This document shows positions 13,663-22,129 of a DNA stretch of 22,771 nucleotides, in pieces; the stretch's first letter is position 1, and each line of letters opens with the position of its first letter. Under the pieces are notes generated by a model. It was not told the DNA's origin, did no database searches, and saw only the letters and a list, made by a program, of their open reading frames with translations. The translations under genes were made by a program, and so were the position numbers. Location of the stretch: contig JAFGKB010000081.1 of the NCBI GenBank assembly GCA_016928755.1, positions 1 to 22,771 on the forward strand. Reading direction: 5' to 3'. This stretch comes from Anaerolineae bacterium. GTDB lineage: Bacteria; Chloroflexota; Anaerolineae; B4-G1; SLSP01.

Positions 13663-16600
13663 TTAAGGCGCAACCTGTTCTGGTTCTTGCTGGACCTGCA
13701 ATGAAGCCAGTAACTCTTGCATAATCTGCTGTTGATTTTCCGGTGCACTTTCCAGGCCCTGTCTGGCGGCCTCAATAGCGGCAGATTGGTCACCAGCATT
13801 AGCATAGGCAATGGACAAGACACGATACATATCCCACAGTTTACTGGATGTTGAACACTTAACTACGGCGGTCTCTAACGTCGTAATCGAATCTTCCCAA
13901 AGGGATTGCTGCGCCTGTAAAGTGCCCAAGACATGGTAAACGTTACAATCAGATTTAATATTTACAGCCTGCTGGTAAGCTTCGATAGCTCCTGAAGTAT
14001 CACCTTGAGAAGAGCGGAAATCCCCTAATAACATCCAGGTTTGCTCAAACTCATTATCAACTTCGAGTGATTTAGAAATCGTCTCTTGGAATAAAATCTC
14101 ATCTTGAAGGTCAAAAGCCGCCAGCATAGCTTTCTCATTCCAAATAATGGGATTTTGAGGACTTAGGATTAGGGCGATCTCATAATTCTCCAAGGACTTA
14201 TCCAATAACTCGTAGTATGATAAACCAGCGGACTCAAAAGACGCTTCTGATCCCTCTTGATTCTCCAGAGAAGGATCCGCCGCTTCACTAGGTACATCCT
14301 TAGCGGCAATTGATGCCCAGCTCTTATAAAAACGGGCCAGGTTTGCACTATGATCCGTATTAAGCGGGTTTATTTCACGCGCTTGGCTGAGGATTTCTTC
14401 TGTTTGTTCAAATAAAGCCTGACGCTGCTCCGGCTGTATTTCACTGGGTAACCCTTGAATCAATTCCAAGAAAGCTTTCCCCAAGAAGAGATAGTAATAA
14501 TCCTCACGGTCACGTGTATATTCGATGGCTTTGTAGAAATGTTCAATACCGATCTGTTTTTCATTGATGTTTCTACTATTAGCGAAAACGCCCCCTTGCT
14601 TATAGACAATATCGGCCCGGATCAAATCATAATTCATATACCGGATAGCAACAGAGGCTAAGAGAATACCCACCACGGCAATAATAAGACTCAATGGGTG
14701 GCCCCACGTTTGCGCGGTGCGTTCCTCGGCAACTAAGAAGAGGGCGATAAAAAATTGGCAGAAGAAAATCAACATATAGTAACGGCCTAAAACCCCGGCG
14801 AGGGTAATCGCGACATCCACAACCTCAGTAATCGTTGTCGGCTGGATCGTTGTCAGACGTGCCTGTAATCCGGCAAAGATGGAGCCAAAGATAATGAGAC
14901 CTAGTAAAGATACACCGCCATAGATTAAAACTGCCAACAGCCAACGCTTATTACGCTCTCTATCAAAGAGTCCCTCACGGTCGAACTCACTCAAACCGAC
15001 AACGCCAAAGAGAAGCCAGGTGAAGAGGAAAATCATAAGGGCACCATATGAGATGCGTTCTTGGGTATAAAGGATGGTCAACGAGCGTACAAAAATCTCA
15101 CCAGAATCGGATAACCGGTCCGGATTATTGATAAAGTCATAGGCTAATGTACCTAACAAGAACATTCCGGCCAAACTCAAAGCCAAGACAGCCACCAACC
15201 AGGGTTCTATCCCGGAGGACGCGCGCTTAACCGTGCGCTTAGAAGAAGATGCGTGCTTTTGCCGGGGCTTTTTAGAAGAGACGGCGGCTATCTCCGGTTG
15301 CGGCACTTCTGAAGTTTCCCCAACCGTGACTTCTCCAGGAACCCAATTAAGCCCCAAAACCGCCAACATGCCGGCCATTGCCCAAAAAGTCGTCCGCGTA
15401 GCAGCGATAGAGATACCAAAGTTAATCTCTACAAAGTGCCCCATCACAGAGGACAAAATCGCCATAATAAGAATAGCATGGGGGTGATTGACAAATTCAA
15501 CACTCTTACTATCCAAAACCGGGGAGTTCTTAAACATCATACGGAAAGCCTGAACAGTAAGGTAAATGCCGGTGCCGACCAGGAAACCCAGAGGAATAGC
15601 TACGGCAAAGAGATATTGCCCCCCAATTTGCAAACCGATAAAGTAGAGGGCCACTGCCGAGAAAACACTTACCCCCAAATATAACAACAATTGGTTCCGG
15701 TTTTCCAACAGGCCCAACCAGCGGAAGCCCCAATAGAAGACACTGCCAAAGGTGAAAAGATAAATGGCCAAACCGAGATACCCGGTGATAACAATAGAGT
15801 CCAAGGTCTCATTATGGGAGCGATCTGGGGAAGCGGTACGGGACTCATAGTGACCTAATTCCGCCGGGTAGAACGAATTATAAGCTACATACATGGACTC
15901 TGGACCATAGCCGATTAACGGGCGTAAGGCATTAAAACGATCTACAGTTCCATCAGGGAACTCAATGGGGTCATGGATCGAAATCAGGTCTATAGCGCCT
16001 TGCCAAATGAGAACACGGACTTTACCGGTACCAGACTCTAATTGGGTAATTTTTGCCAGGCGATTAGTAGCCTTAATACTTAACGCCTTTTCCTGTAACG
16101 GGCCAGGGACATTGATAGCCACCAAGGCTAAAGCGGCCGCCAGACCCACAGTCCCCCAGCTAATCCATAACCACCGCCAGCCCTTACGCTCAACCACGAA
16201 ATACAGCCAGAGACCACCAAAGGTGAGAATCCCCAAGCCGCCGCCCACGATTAAGCCACCAGTACCTTCAAAAGCCACAATGGCAATGCCAACCAAAAGG
16301 CCGGCCAAACCCATAGTCCCTAGACCAAACCCTATCCCTTTAAAAATATCAGAGAGAGTAGAATTCGATGGATGTTGTTCAGCAAGCCCATTGCGCTGCA
16401 GATTTATCAAAGCCAGATAAGGCAACAAGAAAGCCAGGGTTACAGTACCTAACCAAGGGCCACGACTCCGTGAATACCAGATAGTCAATAATTGTACGGC
16501 TAACAAAAAGATATAAGCAGAAGCGCGCAAGATATCACTGATGCGCGCTTGTTCCCGGCCCAGAATATCACGGAAACTTTCTATAATCCGCATCACAGTG

Positions 16601-17184
16601 AGCGGAACTATCATAATCAAATAAGCAGCAACAAAAATAGCATTCCCCATATTTGAAGCAACACGGGTTTGGACATCCCCGGCCCAAGGAAGGGGGTCCA
16701 AACCATTATGTTGGATAATGCCATACAGCGCGACAGGTAAACTATTAAGGATTAAGACCGTTATCAAACGACTAAGCTGCTCACGGGTGCGCAAACTGGT
16801 AAGAATAGCGAAGAATATGACCAGGTACCCAAAAAGGGTAAATGTCCCCTGGAGACGTTGGTAGGAGCCGATAAAACTAGTATAGGGGACAAGAGAGAAA
16901 ATTGAGCTGACGCTATACAGTACCATAGTCAGGGTCGCAGCAAGTACCATAGGCGTGCGCCATGAAAAACGCAAGGGCTTCTCGCCGTACATAAGTTCTT
17001 CGACCAAACGCACCAGCCATAAAACGGCCATAATTAAAGCCAACGAGCGTAAAGTCGTTAGCTTATCTGGTTCAAAAACACGACTGGAATAAACATTAAA
17101 AAATACCGGGGTAATTGTTACTCCCAACAACCAGCCAGCTTCTAAAGCTCGATCACAAAAGGCACTAAGCCGGGATGAGTTCAT
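13663..17184 (-). CDS. O-antigen-ligase-like (Wzy_C) membrane protein with C-terminal TPR domain
   Basis: The 1173-residue protein has three parts. Residues about 1-580 form a multi-pass membrane domain whose large outer loop carries YGPE and SHNETLDSIVITGYLGL, the Wzy_C signature with its conserved His and Asn. A basic linker (KKPRQKHASSSKR) leads to a second membrane block with about six segments. Residues about 872-1173 are tetratricopeptide-like helices, clearest in SGAIEAYQQAVNI and QSAAIEAARQGLESAP. The family ligates or polymerises lipid-linked glycans, or glycosylates proteins (PglL-like); which applies here is unknown. The start at 17184 overlaps the epimerase gene by 20 bp and has AAGGAG 7 nt upstream; the longer frame from 17250 lacks a ribosome site. 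Confidence 0.9.
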   Translation of the reverse strand: MNSSRLSAFCDRALEAGWLLGVTITPVFFNVYSSRVFEPDKLTTLRSLALIMAVLWLVRLVEELMYGEKPLRFSWRTPMVLAATLTMVLYSVSSIFSLVPYTSFIGSYQRLQGTFTLFGYLVIFFAILTSLRTREQLSRLITVLILNSLPVALYGIIQHNGLDPLPWAGDVQTRVASNMGNAIFVAAYLIMIVPLTVMRIIESFRDILGREQARISDILRASAYIFLLAVQLLTIWYSRSRGPWLGTVTLAFLLPYLALINLQRNGLAEQHPSNSTLSDIFKGIGFGLGTMGLAGLLVGIAIVAFEGTGGLIVGGGLGILTFGGLWLYFVVERKGWRWLWISWGTVGLAAALALVAINVPGPLQEKALSIKATNRLAKITQLESGTGKVRVLIWQGAIDLISIHDPIEFPDGTVDRFNALRPLIGYGPESMYVAYNSFYPAELGHYESRTASPDRSHNETLDSIVITGYLGLAIYLFTFGSVFYWGFRWLGLLENRNQLLLYLGVSVFSAVALYFIGLQIGGQYLFAVAIPLGFLVGTGIYLTVQAFRMMFKNSPVLDSKSVEFVNHPHAILIMAILSSVMGHFVEINFGISIAATRTTFWAMAGMLAVLGLNWVPGEVTVGETSEVPQPEIAAVSSKKPRQKHASSSKRTVKRASSGIEPWLVAVLALSLAGMFLLGTLAYDFINNPDRLSDSGEIFVRSLTILYTQERISYGALMIFLFTWLLFGVVGLSEFDREGLFDRERNKRWLLAVLIYGGVSLLGLIIFGSIFAGLQARLTTIQPTTITEVVDVAITLAGVLGRYYMLIFFCQFFIALFLVAEERTAQTWGHPLSLIIAVVGILLASVAIRYMNYDLIRADIVYKQGGVFANSRNINEKQIGIEHFYKAIEYTRDREDYYYLFLGKAFLELIQGLPSEIQPEQRQALFEQTEEILSQAREINPLNTDHSANLARFYKSWASIAAKDVPSEAADPSLENQEGSEASFESAGLSYYELLDKSLENYEIALILSPQNPIIWNEKAMLAAFDLQDEILFQETISKSLEVDNEFEQTWMLLGDFRSSQGDTSGAIEAYQQAVNIKSDCNVYHVLGTLQAQQSLWEDSITTLETAVVKCSTSSKLWDMYRVLSIAYANAGDQSAAIEAARQGLESAPENQQQIMQELLASLQVQQEPEQVAP

Positions 17185-18160
17185 CACGATGCTCCTTAAA
17201 CCATAAGATTGTTCTACGCAGTCCATCTTCAAGCGGGACTTGCGCTTCAAAACCTAAAACTTCTCTAGCGCGTGAGATATCAGGACAACGGCGCTTTGTA
17301 TCCTCAAAGTTCTTACCATACGCTTGTTCATAAGGGATATGCTCAATTTCAACCGCCCCATCAAACGCATCCCGTACCCAGCCGGCAAGTTGGTTAATCG
17401 TACATTCACGCCGATTGCCGATATTAAAAGCCAGCCCTTCGGCCTCTGGAGTATCCATAGCCGCCATCGTCCCCCGCACAGTATCACCGACAAAAGTGAA
17501 AGAACGGGTTTGGGAACCATCACCATGTACCGTTAAAGGTTTCCCAGATAATGCCTGGGTGATGAATTTCGCAATTACACTGCCATATCCCAAAGGGTCA
17601 AGGCGGGGGCCGTAAGCATTAAAATAACGGACAACCACAGTTGGCAGTTGTTGCTGTTTGTTATAAGCAAAAGCCAAATGTTCATCTAGCAGTTTCGACA
17701 CAGCATAAGACCAACGGGGTACGCTAGTAGGGCCTAATACAGTAGCATCATTTTCACTTAAGGGGACATTCACAGGACGTCCGAAGACCTCAGAGCTAGA
17801 AGTGACCAAGACCTTACGCTGATATTTTAACGCGGCCTTAAGGATGTTCTCCGTACCGTTGACATTGACCAACATACCCCGCAAGGGATCATCAACCACA
17901 TACTTAACCCCGACAACCGCGGCCAGATGATAAACAGCATCCACACCACTCATTAGACGTTCCACCAAAGGAACATCCAATACAGAACCCTTGATAAAGC
18001 GAAAGCTTGGGTTCGCTAAATGGTGGGCTATATTTCGCATTTTACCTACAGATAGATCGTCCAATACCGTAACACGATGCCCACTCTTCAAAAGTGTGTC
18101 CACCAAATTAGAACCTACAAAACCAGCGCCACCAGTTACAAGAAAATGTTGTCCTGCCAC
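17165..18160 (-). CDS. NAD-dependent sugar-nucleotide epimerase/dehydratase (extended SDR)
   Basis: The 331-residue protein has the Rossmann motif TGGAGFVG (residues 9-16), the acidic residues VLDDLS that select NAD, and the catalytic set S121-S123 in SSSEVFG, Y152 and K156 in YAVSK. The substrate-binding NAYGPR segment follows. It acts on nucleotide sugars in the cytoplasm; the closest types are UDP-glucose or UDP-GlcNAc 4-epimerase and UDP-glucuronate decarboxylase, which I cannot separate by eye. It starts with GTG; AGGAG sits 6 nt upstream. It is the first gene of the polysaccharide unit and probably supplies the sugar donor for the two genes that follow. Confidence 0.92.
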   Translation of the reverse strand: MAGQHFLVTGGAGFVGSNLVDTLLKSGHRVTVLDDLSVGKMRNIAHHLANPSFRFIKGSVLDVPLVERLMSGVDAVYHLAAVVGVKYVVDDPLRGMLVNVNGTENILKAALKYQRKVLVTSSSEVFGRPVNVPLSENDATVLGPTSVPRWSYAVSKLLDEHLAFAYNKQQQLPTVVVRYFNAYGPRLDPLGYGSVIAKFITQALSGKPLTVHGDGSQTRSFTFVGDTVRGTMAAMDTPEAEGLAFNIGNRRECTINQLAGWVRDAFDGAVEIEHIPYEQAYGKNFEDTKRRCPDISRAREVLGFEAQVPLEDGLRRTILWFKEHRDELIPA

Positions 18161-18202
18161 AGTAACTCCTATACTTAAAGCTATAACAAATTACAAAAAA
18201 AT

Positions 18203-18230
18203 ATCATACACCACCAATGATAAAAGACAA
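18203..18230 (-). promoter_or_regulatory. Candidate promoter of the polysaccharide unit
   Basis: On the minus strand TTGTCT (18225-18230) and TATGAT (18203-18208) are 16 bp apart, followed by an A/T-rich stretch. Transcription would begin near 18196, about 36 nt before the GTG start of the epimerase gene. It lies in the 107-bp gap after the glycerate kinase stop. Confidence 0.42.
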
Positions 18231-18267
18231 GGAACAGACTATTCAAGCCTAAAAAATCCTCAGAGCC

Positions 18268-19596
18268 TTATTTTACCAAGATAATCAGCAAATCATTCAC
18301 ATTAGTACCGGTAGGGCCGGTTATCATTAACGCTCCAACCGTCGCTAAGAAAGGATAAGAATTGTTATCAGACAAAGCCATAATAGGGTCAAGCCCTAGA
18401 GAGCGCGCCCTGGAAATAGTATTGCCATCCACAATTGCACCTGCCGCGTCGGTGGGGCCATCAGTCCCATCGGTAGCCAAGGCCATCATAACAACATCCG
18501 GTATACCTTCCAAGGCCAAGGCCGCCGCTAATGCCACCTCTTGATTCCGGCCACCTAACCCCTCCCCACGGATGGTCACGGTGGTTTCCCCCCCACACAC
18601 CAAGCAAGCGGGAACGGAGATAGGATCACCATAAGCTTTTACACCACGCGCTAGAGCAACGGCAACTTTGGCCACTTCCCGCGCCTCACCTTCGATAAAG
18701 GTAGTCAAAAGCAGAGACCGGTAACCTAAATCCTTAGCCCTGGAAACAGCAGCTTTTGCAGCCAGGCGATTTGAACCCACAATTACGTTCGATACTGTTT
18801 TAAAGAGCGCATCATCAGGCTTTGGGGTATCTCCTATATGCCCATCTTTACCTGCTTGCAAACGCAATTTTACAGAGGGCGGGATAGCATCTAATAACTT
18901 GTAACGTTCAAGAATACGCCATGCTTGTTCGTAAGTCGTGGGATCAGGTGAGGTAGGCCCAGAGGCAATCACGTCCAGGGGGTCCCCAACCACATCCGAG
19001 AGTATCAACGCTACCGTAGGGGCCGGAGCAGCTAACCGCGACAGTTGCCCACCCTTTAACTTAGAGAGGTGTTTACGAATGACATTCAATTCATCTATAG
19101 TAGCACCGGAACGCAGTAAGAGGTCCGTTACAGTTTGTAAATCACCTAAAGATATGCCCTCAGCCGGTGCCGGCAGCAAGGCTGAACCACCACCAGAAAG
19201 AAGGATCAAGACACGGTCTTGGGCCGTCACACCGGCTAACAATTGCACAATAGCCTCTGTACCCCGTACGCCGGCGGCATCAGGTATGGGATGCCCGGCC
19301 TCAAAAACCTGGATATTATCCGGCAAAACATAACCGGCAGCATGTTTGTACTTAGTAACAACAATGCCGGCAGTTAAGTACGCGCCCAACATATGAGCCA
19401 CAGTTGCGACCATCGGCATAGCAGCTTTTCCCCCGGCAATCAACAACACCCGCGCAACCTGGTCCATCGGCCAGCGCTGATCGCCAATTTGCAATACATC
19501 TCCATCCCAGGTCATAAAACGACGCACGGCTTGACCAGGGTCTACGGCTGCCAAAGCCGCATCCCGGATCAAGCCTATATCCTTGATTAAATTCAT
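18268..19596 (-). CDS. Glycerate 2-kinase (MOFRL/GckA family)
   Basis: The 442-residue protein matches the DUF4147/MOFRL glycerate kinases, which phosphorylate D-glycerate with ATP to 2-phosphoglycerate and so feed it into glycolysis. Recognisable segments are VLLIAGGKAAMPM (about residues 49-61), ILLSGGGSALLPAP, LNVIRKHLSKLKGGQL and IASGPTSPDPTTY in the N-terminal domain. The C-terminal MOFRL domain has CLVCGGETTV, GEGLGGRNQE and ATDGTDGPTDAAGAIVD. The start is placed at the second Met (19596), where GAGGAG is 8 nt upstream; the ATG at 19602 is only 2 nt from that site. It follows the sugar-binding lipoprotein by about 58 bp, so it is probably co-transcribed. No clear terminator separates it from the next gene. 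Confidence 0.93.
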   Translation of the reverse strand: MNLIKDIGLIRDAALAAVDPGQAVRRFMTWDGDVLQIGDQRWPMDQVARVLLIAGGKAAMPMVATVAHMLGAYLTAGIVVTKYKHAAGYVLPDNIQVFEAGHPIPDAAGVRGTEAIVQLLAGVTAQDRVLILLSGGGSALLPAPAEGISLGDLQTVTDLLLRSGATIDELNVIRKHLSKLKGGQLSRLAAPAPTVALILSDVVGDPLDVIASGPTSPDPTTYEQAWRILERYKLLDAIPPSVKLRLQAGKDGHIGDTPKPDDALFKTVSNVIVGSNRLAAKAAVSRAKDLGYRSLLLTTFIEGEAREVAKVAVALARGVKAYGDPISVPACLVCGGETTVTIRGEGLGGRNQEVALAAALALEGIPDVVMMALATDGTDGPTDAAGAIVDGNTISRARSLGLDPIMALSDNNSYPFLATVGALMITGPTGTNVNDLLIILVK

Positions 19597-19654
19597 CCCC
19601 ATATCTCCTCTACCAAGAACACCGGCAGGCTATAAGCTACCCGTACGCCAACCC

Positions 19655-20947
19655 TTAACGCAGTACCGTTAAAGCACGGGTTGCTGCGCCCTCAGGTGTA
19701 TCAACATCACCTAATAATAAAGCTTCCACGCCAACCTGCAAAGCCTGGCGTACCGGAATATCAATAGTTGCCGGTAAAGCGATCCGCACACTTTCCATCA
19801 TAGCCGTAACAAAAGCCAAATCTTCTTCAGATAACGCCCAGAGTCCCAAAGCCCGGTACCGAGGAGGCATCAATTCAGCCGCATAGGTAAACCGCGCGTT
19901 GAATTGGGGATCGGTCAACCACTGTATTAGGTGTATAGCTGCTTCCTGGCGTGCCGGAACCTCAGTCGTTAAAGCTAAAGACCAAAGATTACCCAATATA
20001 ACGGGACTGCCATCCTGTGTAGGAATCCAGCCCGGATTAGAATTATAAGGTATATCCCCAGTCCAGTATAAACCCATAGGGACAAGACTCAAATCCACTC
20101 CGCCCTCTAAATAAACGTCCCAACAAGACCGCGCATCAGTGGTTTTCAATGCACTTTCTGGGGTCAGCAAACCTAGTTCCACGCTGCGCGATACGAAACG
20201 GTACAGATTTTCCAACTGTACCCGGTCCAGGGTTAAGATATTATCCTCACTTAACACAATATCACTGCTCCCTAAATAAGCGGCCAATAATGCGTCACTG
20301 GCCAGTCCATTAGAAGGTGCAGCCGGCCAGAGCATCGAATACCCACCGCTTAACACCGCCGTCCAGGAAAGGGGCGCAGAAGCAGAAACCCGGGAACGAT
20401 AAACTGTCTGTTCAGCCTGGGATACAAAAGGGACGCCAAATATAACCGCGTCAACCATAACACCTTCTTTAGCAAAGGGGAAATAATCACTGCCTTTCAG
20501 AACCGTGTTTTCAATAGGCTGCAAAAGCTCACTTTTCGCGCCGGTTTGCAAATCGGCTTCACCTAAAATAACAACATCCGGCACAACATCCGGCGCAGCT
20601 AGTGCAGCCGTACTTAACAGATTATAGACGCCACCTTCACCTGATGAAGCTTTAACCGAGACCTCTACCTGGATATCCGGATATATAGTGGCAAAATCAT
20701 TTAGCCGTTCCACCAATAAAGCAGCAGCTTCATCTTCCTCCTGATAGGGACTTAGAAAGTCCGGCACCCATAGGGAAAGGGTAATCAAACCCACCGGCGG
20801 TTTAACCGTCTCTGTAGGCGTTATCAGAAGCTCAGGAGTAGCCGTAGATGTGGGAAGCGGAGAAACCGGTGGTTCCGGCGCAATCCACATACACCCGGCC
20901 AAACCGACCAACAAACACAGCCCTAAACCGAACTGGAATAACTTCAC
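19655..20947 (-). CDS. Extracellular solute-binding lipoprotein (ABC-type family 1)
   Basis: The 430-residue protein has a lipoprotein signal with lipobox LAGC (C19), then a Pro/Thr/Ser-rich tether. From about residue 55 it has the periplasmic-binding-protein fold: VGLITLSLWVPD, the FATIYPDIQVEV strand, PDVVILGEADLQ, a hinge-region GVPFVSQAEQTVYRS, and AAIHLIQWLTDPQ near the C-terminus. This pattern fits sugar-binding proteins of carbohydrate ABC importers. No permease or ATPase gene is next to it, which is unusual. The GTG start overlaps the stop of the glycoside hydrolase gene by 4 bp (GTGA), with GGAGG 6 nt upstream, so the two are coupled. Ligand unknown. Confidence 0.9.
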   Translation of the reverse strand: MKLFQFGLGLCLLVGLAGCMWIAPEPPVSPLPTSTATPELLITPTETVKPPVGLITLSLWVPDFLSPYQEEDEAAALLVERLNDFATIYPDIQVEVSVKASSGEGGVYNLLSTAALAAPDVVPDVVILGEADLQTGAKSELLQPIENTVLKGSDYFPFAKEGVMVDAVIFGVPFVSQAEQTVYRSRVSASAPLSWTAVLSGGYSMLWPAAPSNGLASDALLAAYLGSSDIVLSEDNILTLDRVQLENLYRFVSRSVELGLLTPESALKTTDARSCWDVYLEGGVDLSLVPMGLYWTGDIPYNSNPGWIPTQDGSPVILGNLWSLALTTEVPARQEAAIHLIQWLTDPQFNARFTYAAELMPPRYRALGLWALSEEDLAFVTAMMESVRIALPATIDIPVRQALQVGVEALLLGDVDTPEGAATRALTVLR

Positions 20948-22110
20948 TCGGCACCTCCGGAAGTATAAGCCTGGACAAAACTATAAACAGGTCGTTCACG
21001 GAAATCAGGCGTCACAAAAGCATAGTAGTCCTGGTAGTTGTGTAACTCCCAGGGCGTGCGAAACATCCACATCGCCACAACCGGACACCAGGGCCACGCA
21101 TCAGCAGCCCACTTATAAGCATCCAGGGTATAAGTCACACGTTGGGATGATTTTACTGCCCACGTCCAGCGCGGGTGCTCATTCCAACCGGCTTCGGTAA
21201 TATAAATCAACTTATCCATATCACCGTGCTGATCCATAATATCACGTAACAGTTCCACACGCCGGAAATTTATGATTTCTGGGTCCGGTGACATATCCGG
21301 CGGAAAAACCAACCCATAAGTATGGGCAGCCAGGGCATCGAAATAAGCAGCTCCGCCGGCCTCATACAGCTTCTCCAGGTAAAGTAAGTCATTAAGCCCG
21401 GCAGGGCTGCCTTCTGGCTCCAATGTCGGAGCCAAAGCACCGGCCAGAACAACAATATCGGGGTTGACACTATGAACGACTGGATAGACAACCCGCAGAA
21501 GTTCTACATAGGCTGCCGGGTCTACCGGTCTATAGCCCCATTCAAAGCTAAGATTAGGTTCATTCCAAATAATAATATAATTAACCTGTCCCTGGTAACG
21601 TTCCACAAACGCAGCCGCAAAGCGCGCGAACTCATCATAATACTCTGGATCGATATAAGTAAAGGTTGTCTCGACCTCTTCTGGGTCTGGGCGTGCCCAG
21701 TCGGGGACCATACCTAGACGCGCTATAACCTGCAAACCCTGGTTTCTGGCGTGTTCAATAACCAGATCGCTATGGTCCCATCCATACTGCCCCTCTTCAC
21801 CCTCAATATAAGCCCAAGGAAAGTACTCCACAATCCAGGGTGACCCCATTTCACGCACCATCCTCAACGTGCGCTGAATCTTCCATTCCTCAACTTCATC
21901 CGTAAGCCGGGTATGCACCCCCACTTTAGAATTAAGCGTATTGACCTGCTGCTGCTCCCCCATCACAACCAAAATACCCGGAGGAAGGACCAACAAAAGC
22001 AAAAATACAGGTATTGACAACCATAGGACTGCCGTTAAACTAACCGACCGGCTATAGGATTCCAACTGGTCAATATATTGTATTGCTTTGGACACTGAAA
22101 TTTTTTTCAT
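20944..22110 (-). CDS. Membrane-anchored clan-A glycoside hydrolase (GH5/GH39-like)
   Basis: The 388-residue protein has an N-terminal hydrophobic anchor at about residues 24-50, then a (beta/alpha)8-type domain. Both clan-A glutamates are visible: the acid/base E184 in IIIWNEPN and the nucleophile E306 in YITEAGWNE, 122 residues apart. Other supporting segments are GVHTRL at the first strand and DALAAHTYG. The domain would sit outside the cell, attached to the membrane. The substrate cannot be read from sequence; GH39-like and GH5-like members cut plant or microbial polysaccharides, while some relatives are inactive. No Shine-Dalgarno precedes the ATG, and a TATAAT ends only 4 nt upstream. 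It overlaps the binding-protein gene by 4 bp. Confidence 0.87.
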   Translation of the reverse strand: MKKISVSKAIQYIDQLESYSRSVSLTAVLWLSIPVFLLLLVLPPGILVVMGEQQQVNTLNSKVGVHTRLTDEVEEWKIQRTLRMVREMGSPWIVEYFPWAYIEGEEGQYGWDHSDLVIEHARNQGLQVIARLGMVPDWARPDPEEVETTFTYIDPEYYDEFARFAAAFVERYQGQVNYIIIWNEPNLSFEWGYRPVDPAAYVELLRVVYPVVHSVNPDIVVLAGALAPTLEPEGSPAGLNDLLYLEKLYEAGGAAYFDALAAHTYGLVFPPDMSPDPEIINFRRVELLRDIMDQHGDMDKLIYITEAGWNEHPRWTWAVKSSQRVTYTLDAYKWAADAWPWCPVVAMWMFRTPWELHNYQDYYAFVTPDFRERPVYSFVQAYTSGGAE

Positions 22111-22114
22111 TCGG

Positions 22115-22122
22115 ATTATAAT
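22115..22122. promoter_or_regulatory. Palindromic -10 element shared by two divergent genes
   Basis: ATTATAAT reads the same on both strands, giving TATAAT on the plus strand (22117-22122) and on the minus strand (22115-22120). The plus-strand copy ends 7 nt before the Nudix ATG at 22130, so transcription would start at or next to that ATG, giving a leaderless message. The minus-strand copy ends 4 nt before the hydrolase ATG at 22110. No good -35 hexamer is seen at the usual distance on either strand. Confidence 0.5.
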
Positions 22123-22129
22123 AAAAAAT

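Noticed and set aside
15965..16420. A 151-codon plus-strand ORF opposite the O-antigen-ligase gene.
   Set aside because: It is antisense to membrane-protein coding sequence and gives a Pro/Arg/Thr-rich product, the usual shadow of hydrophobic codons.
18161..18267. Terminator between the glycerate kinase and the epimerase genes.
   Set aside because: A short T-run is present, but no stem of useful length precedes it, so read-through from the kinase gene cannot be excluded.
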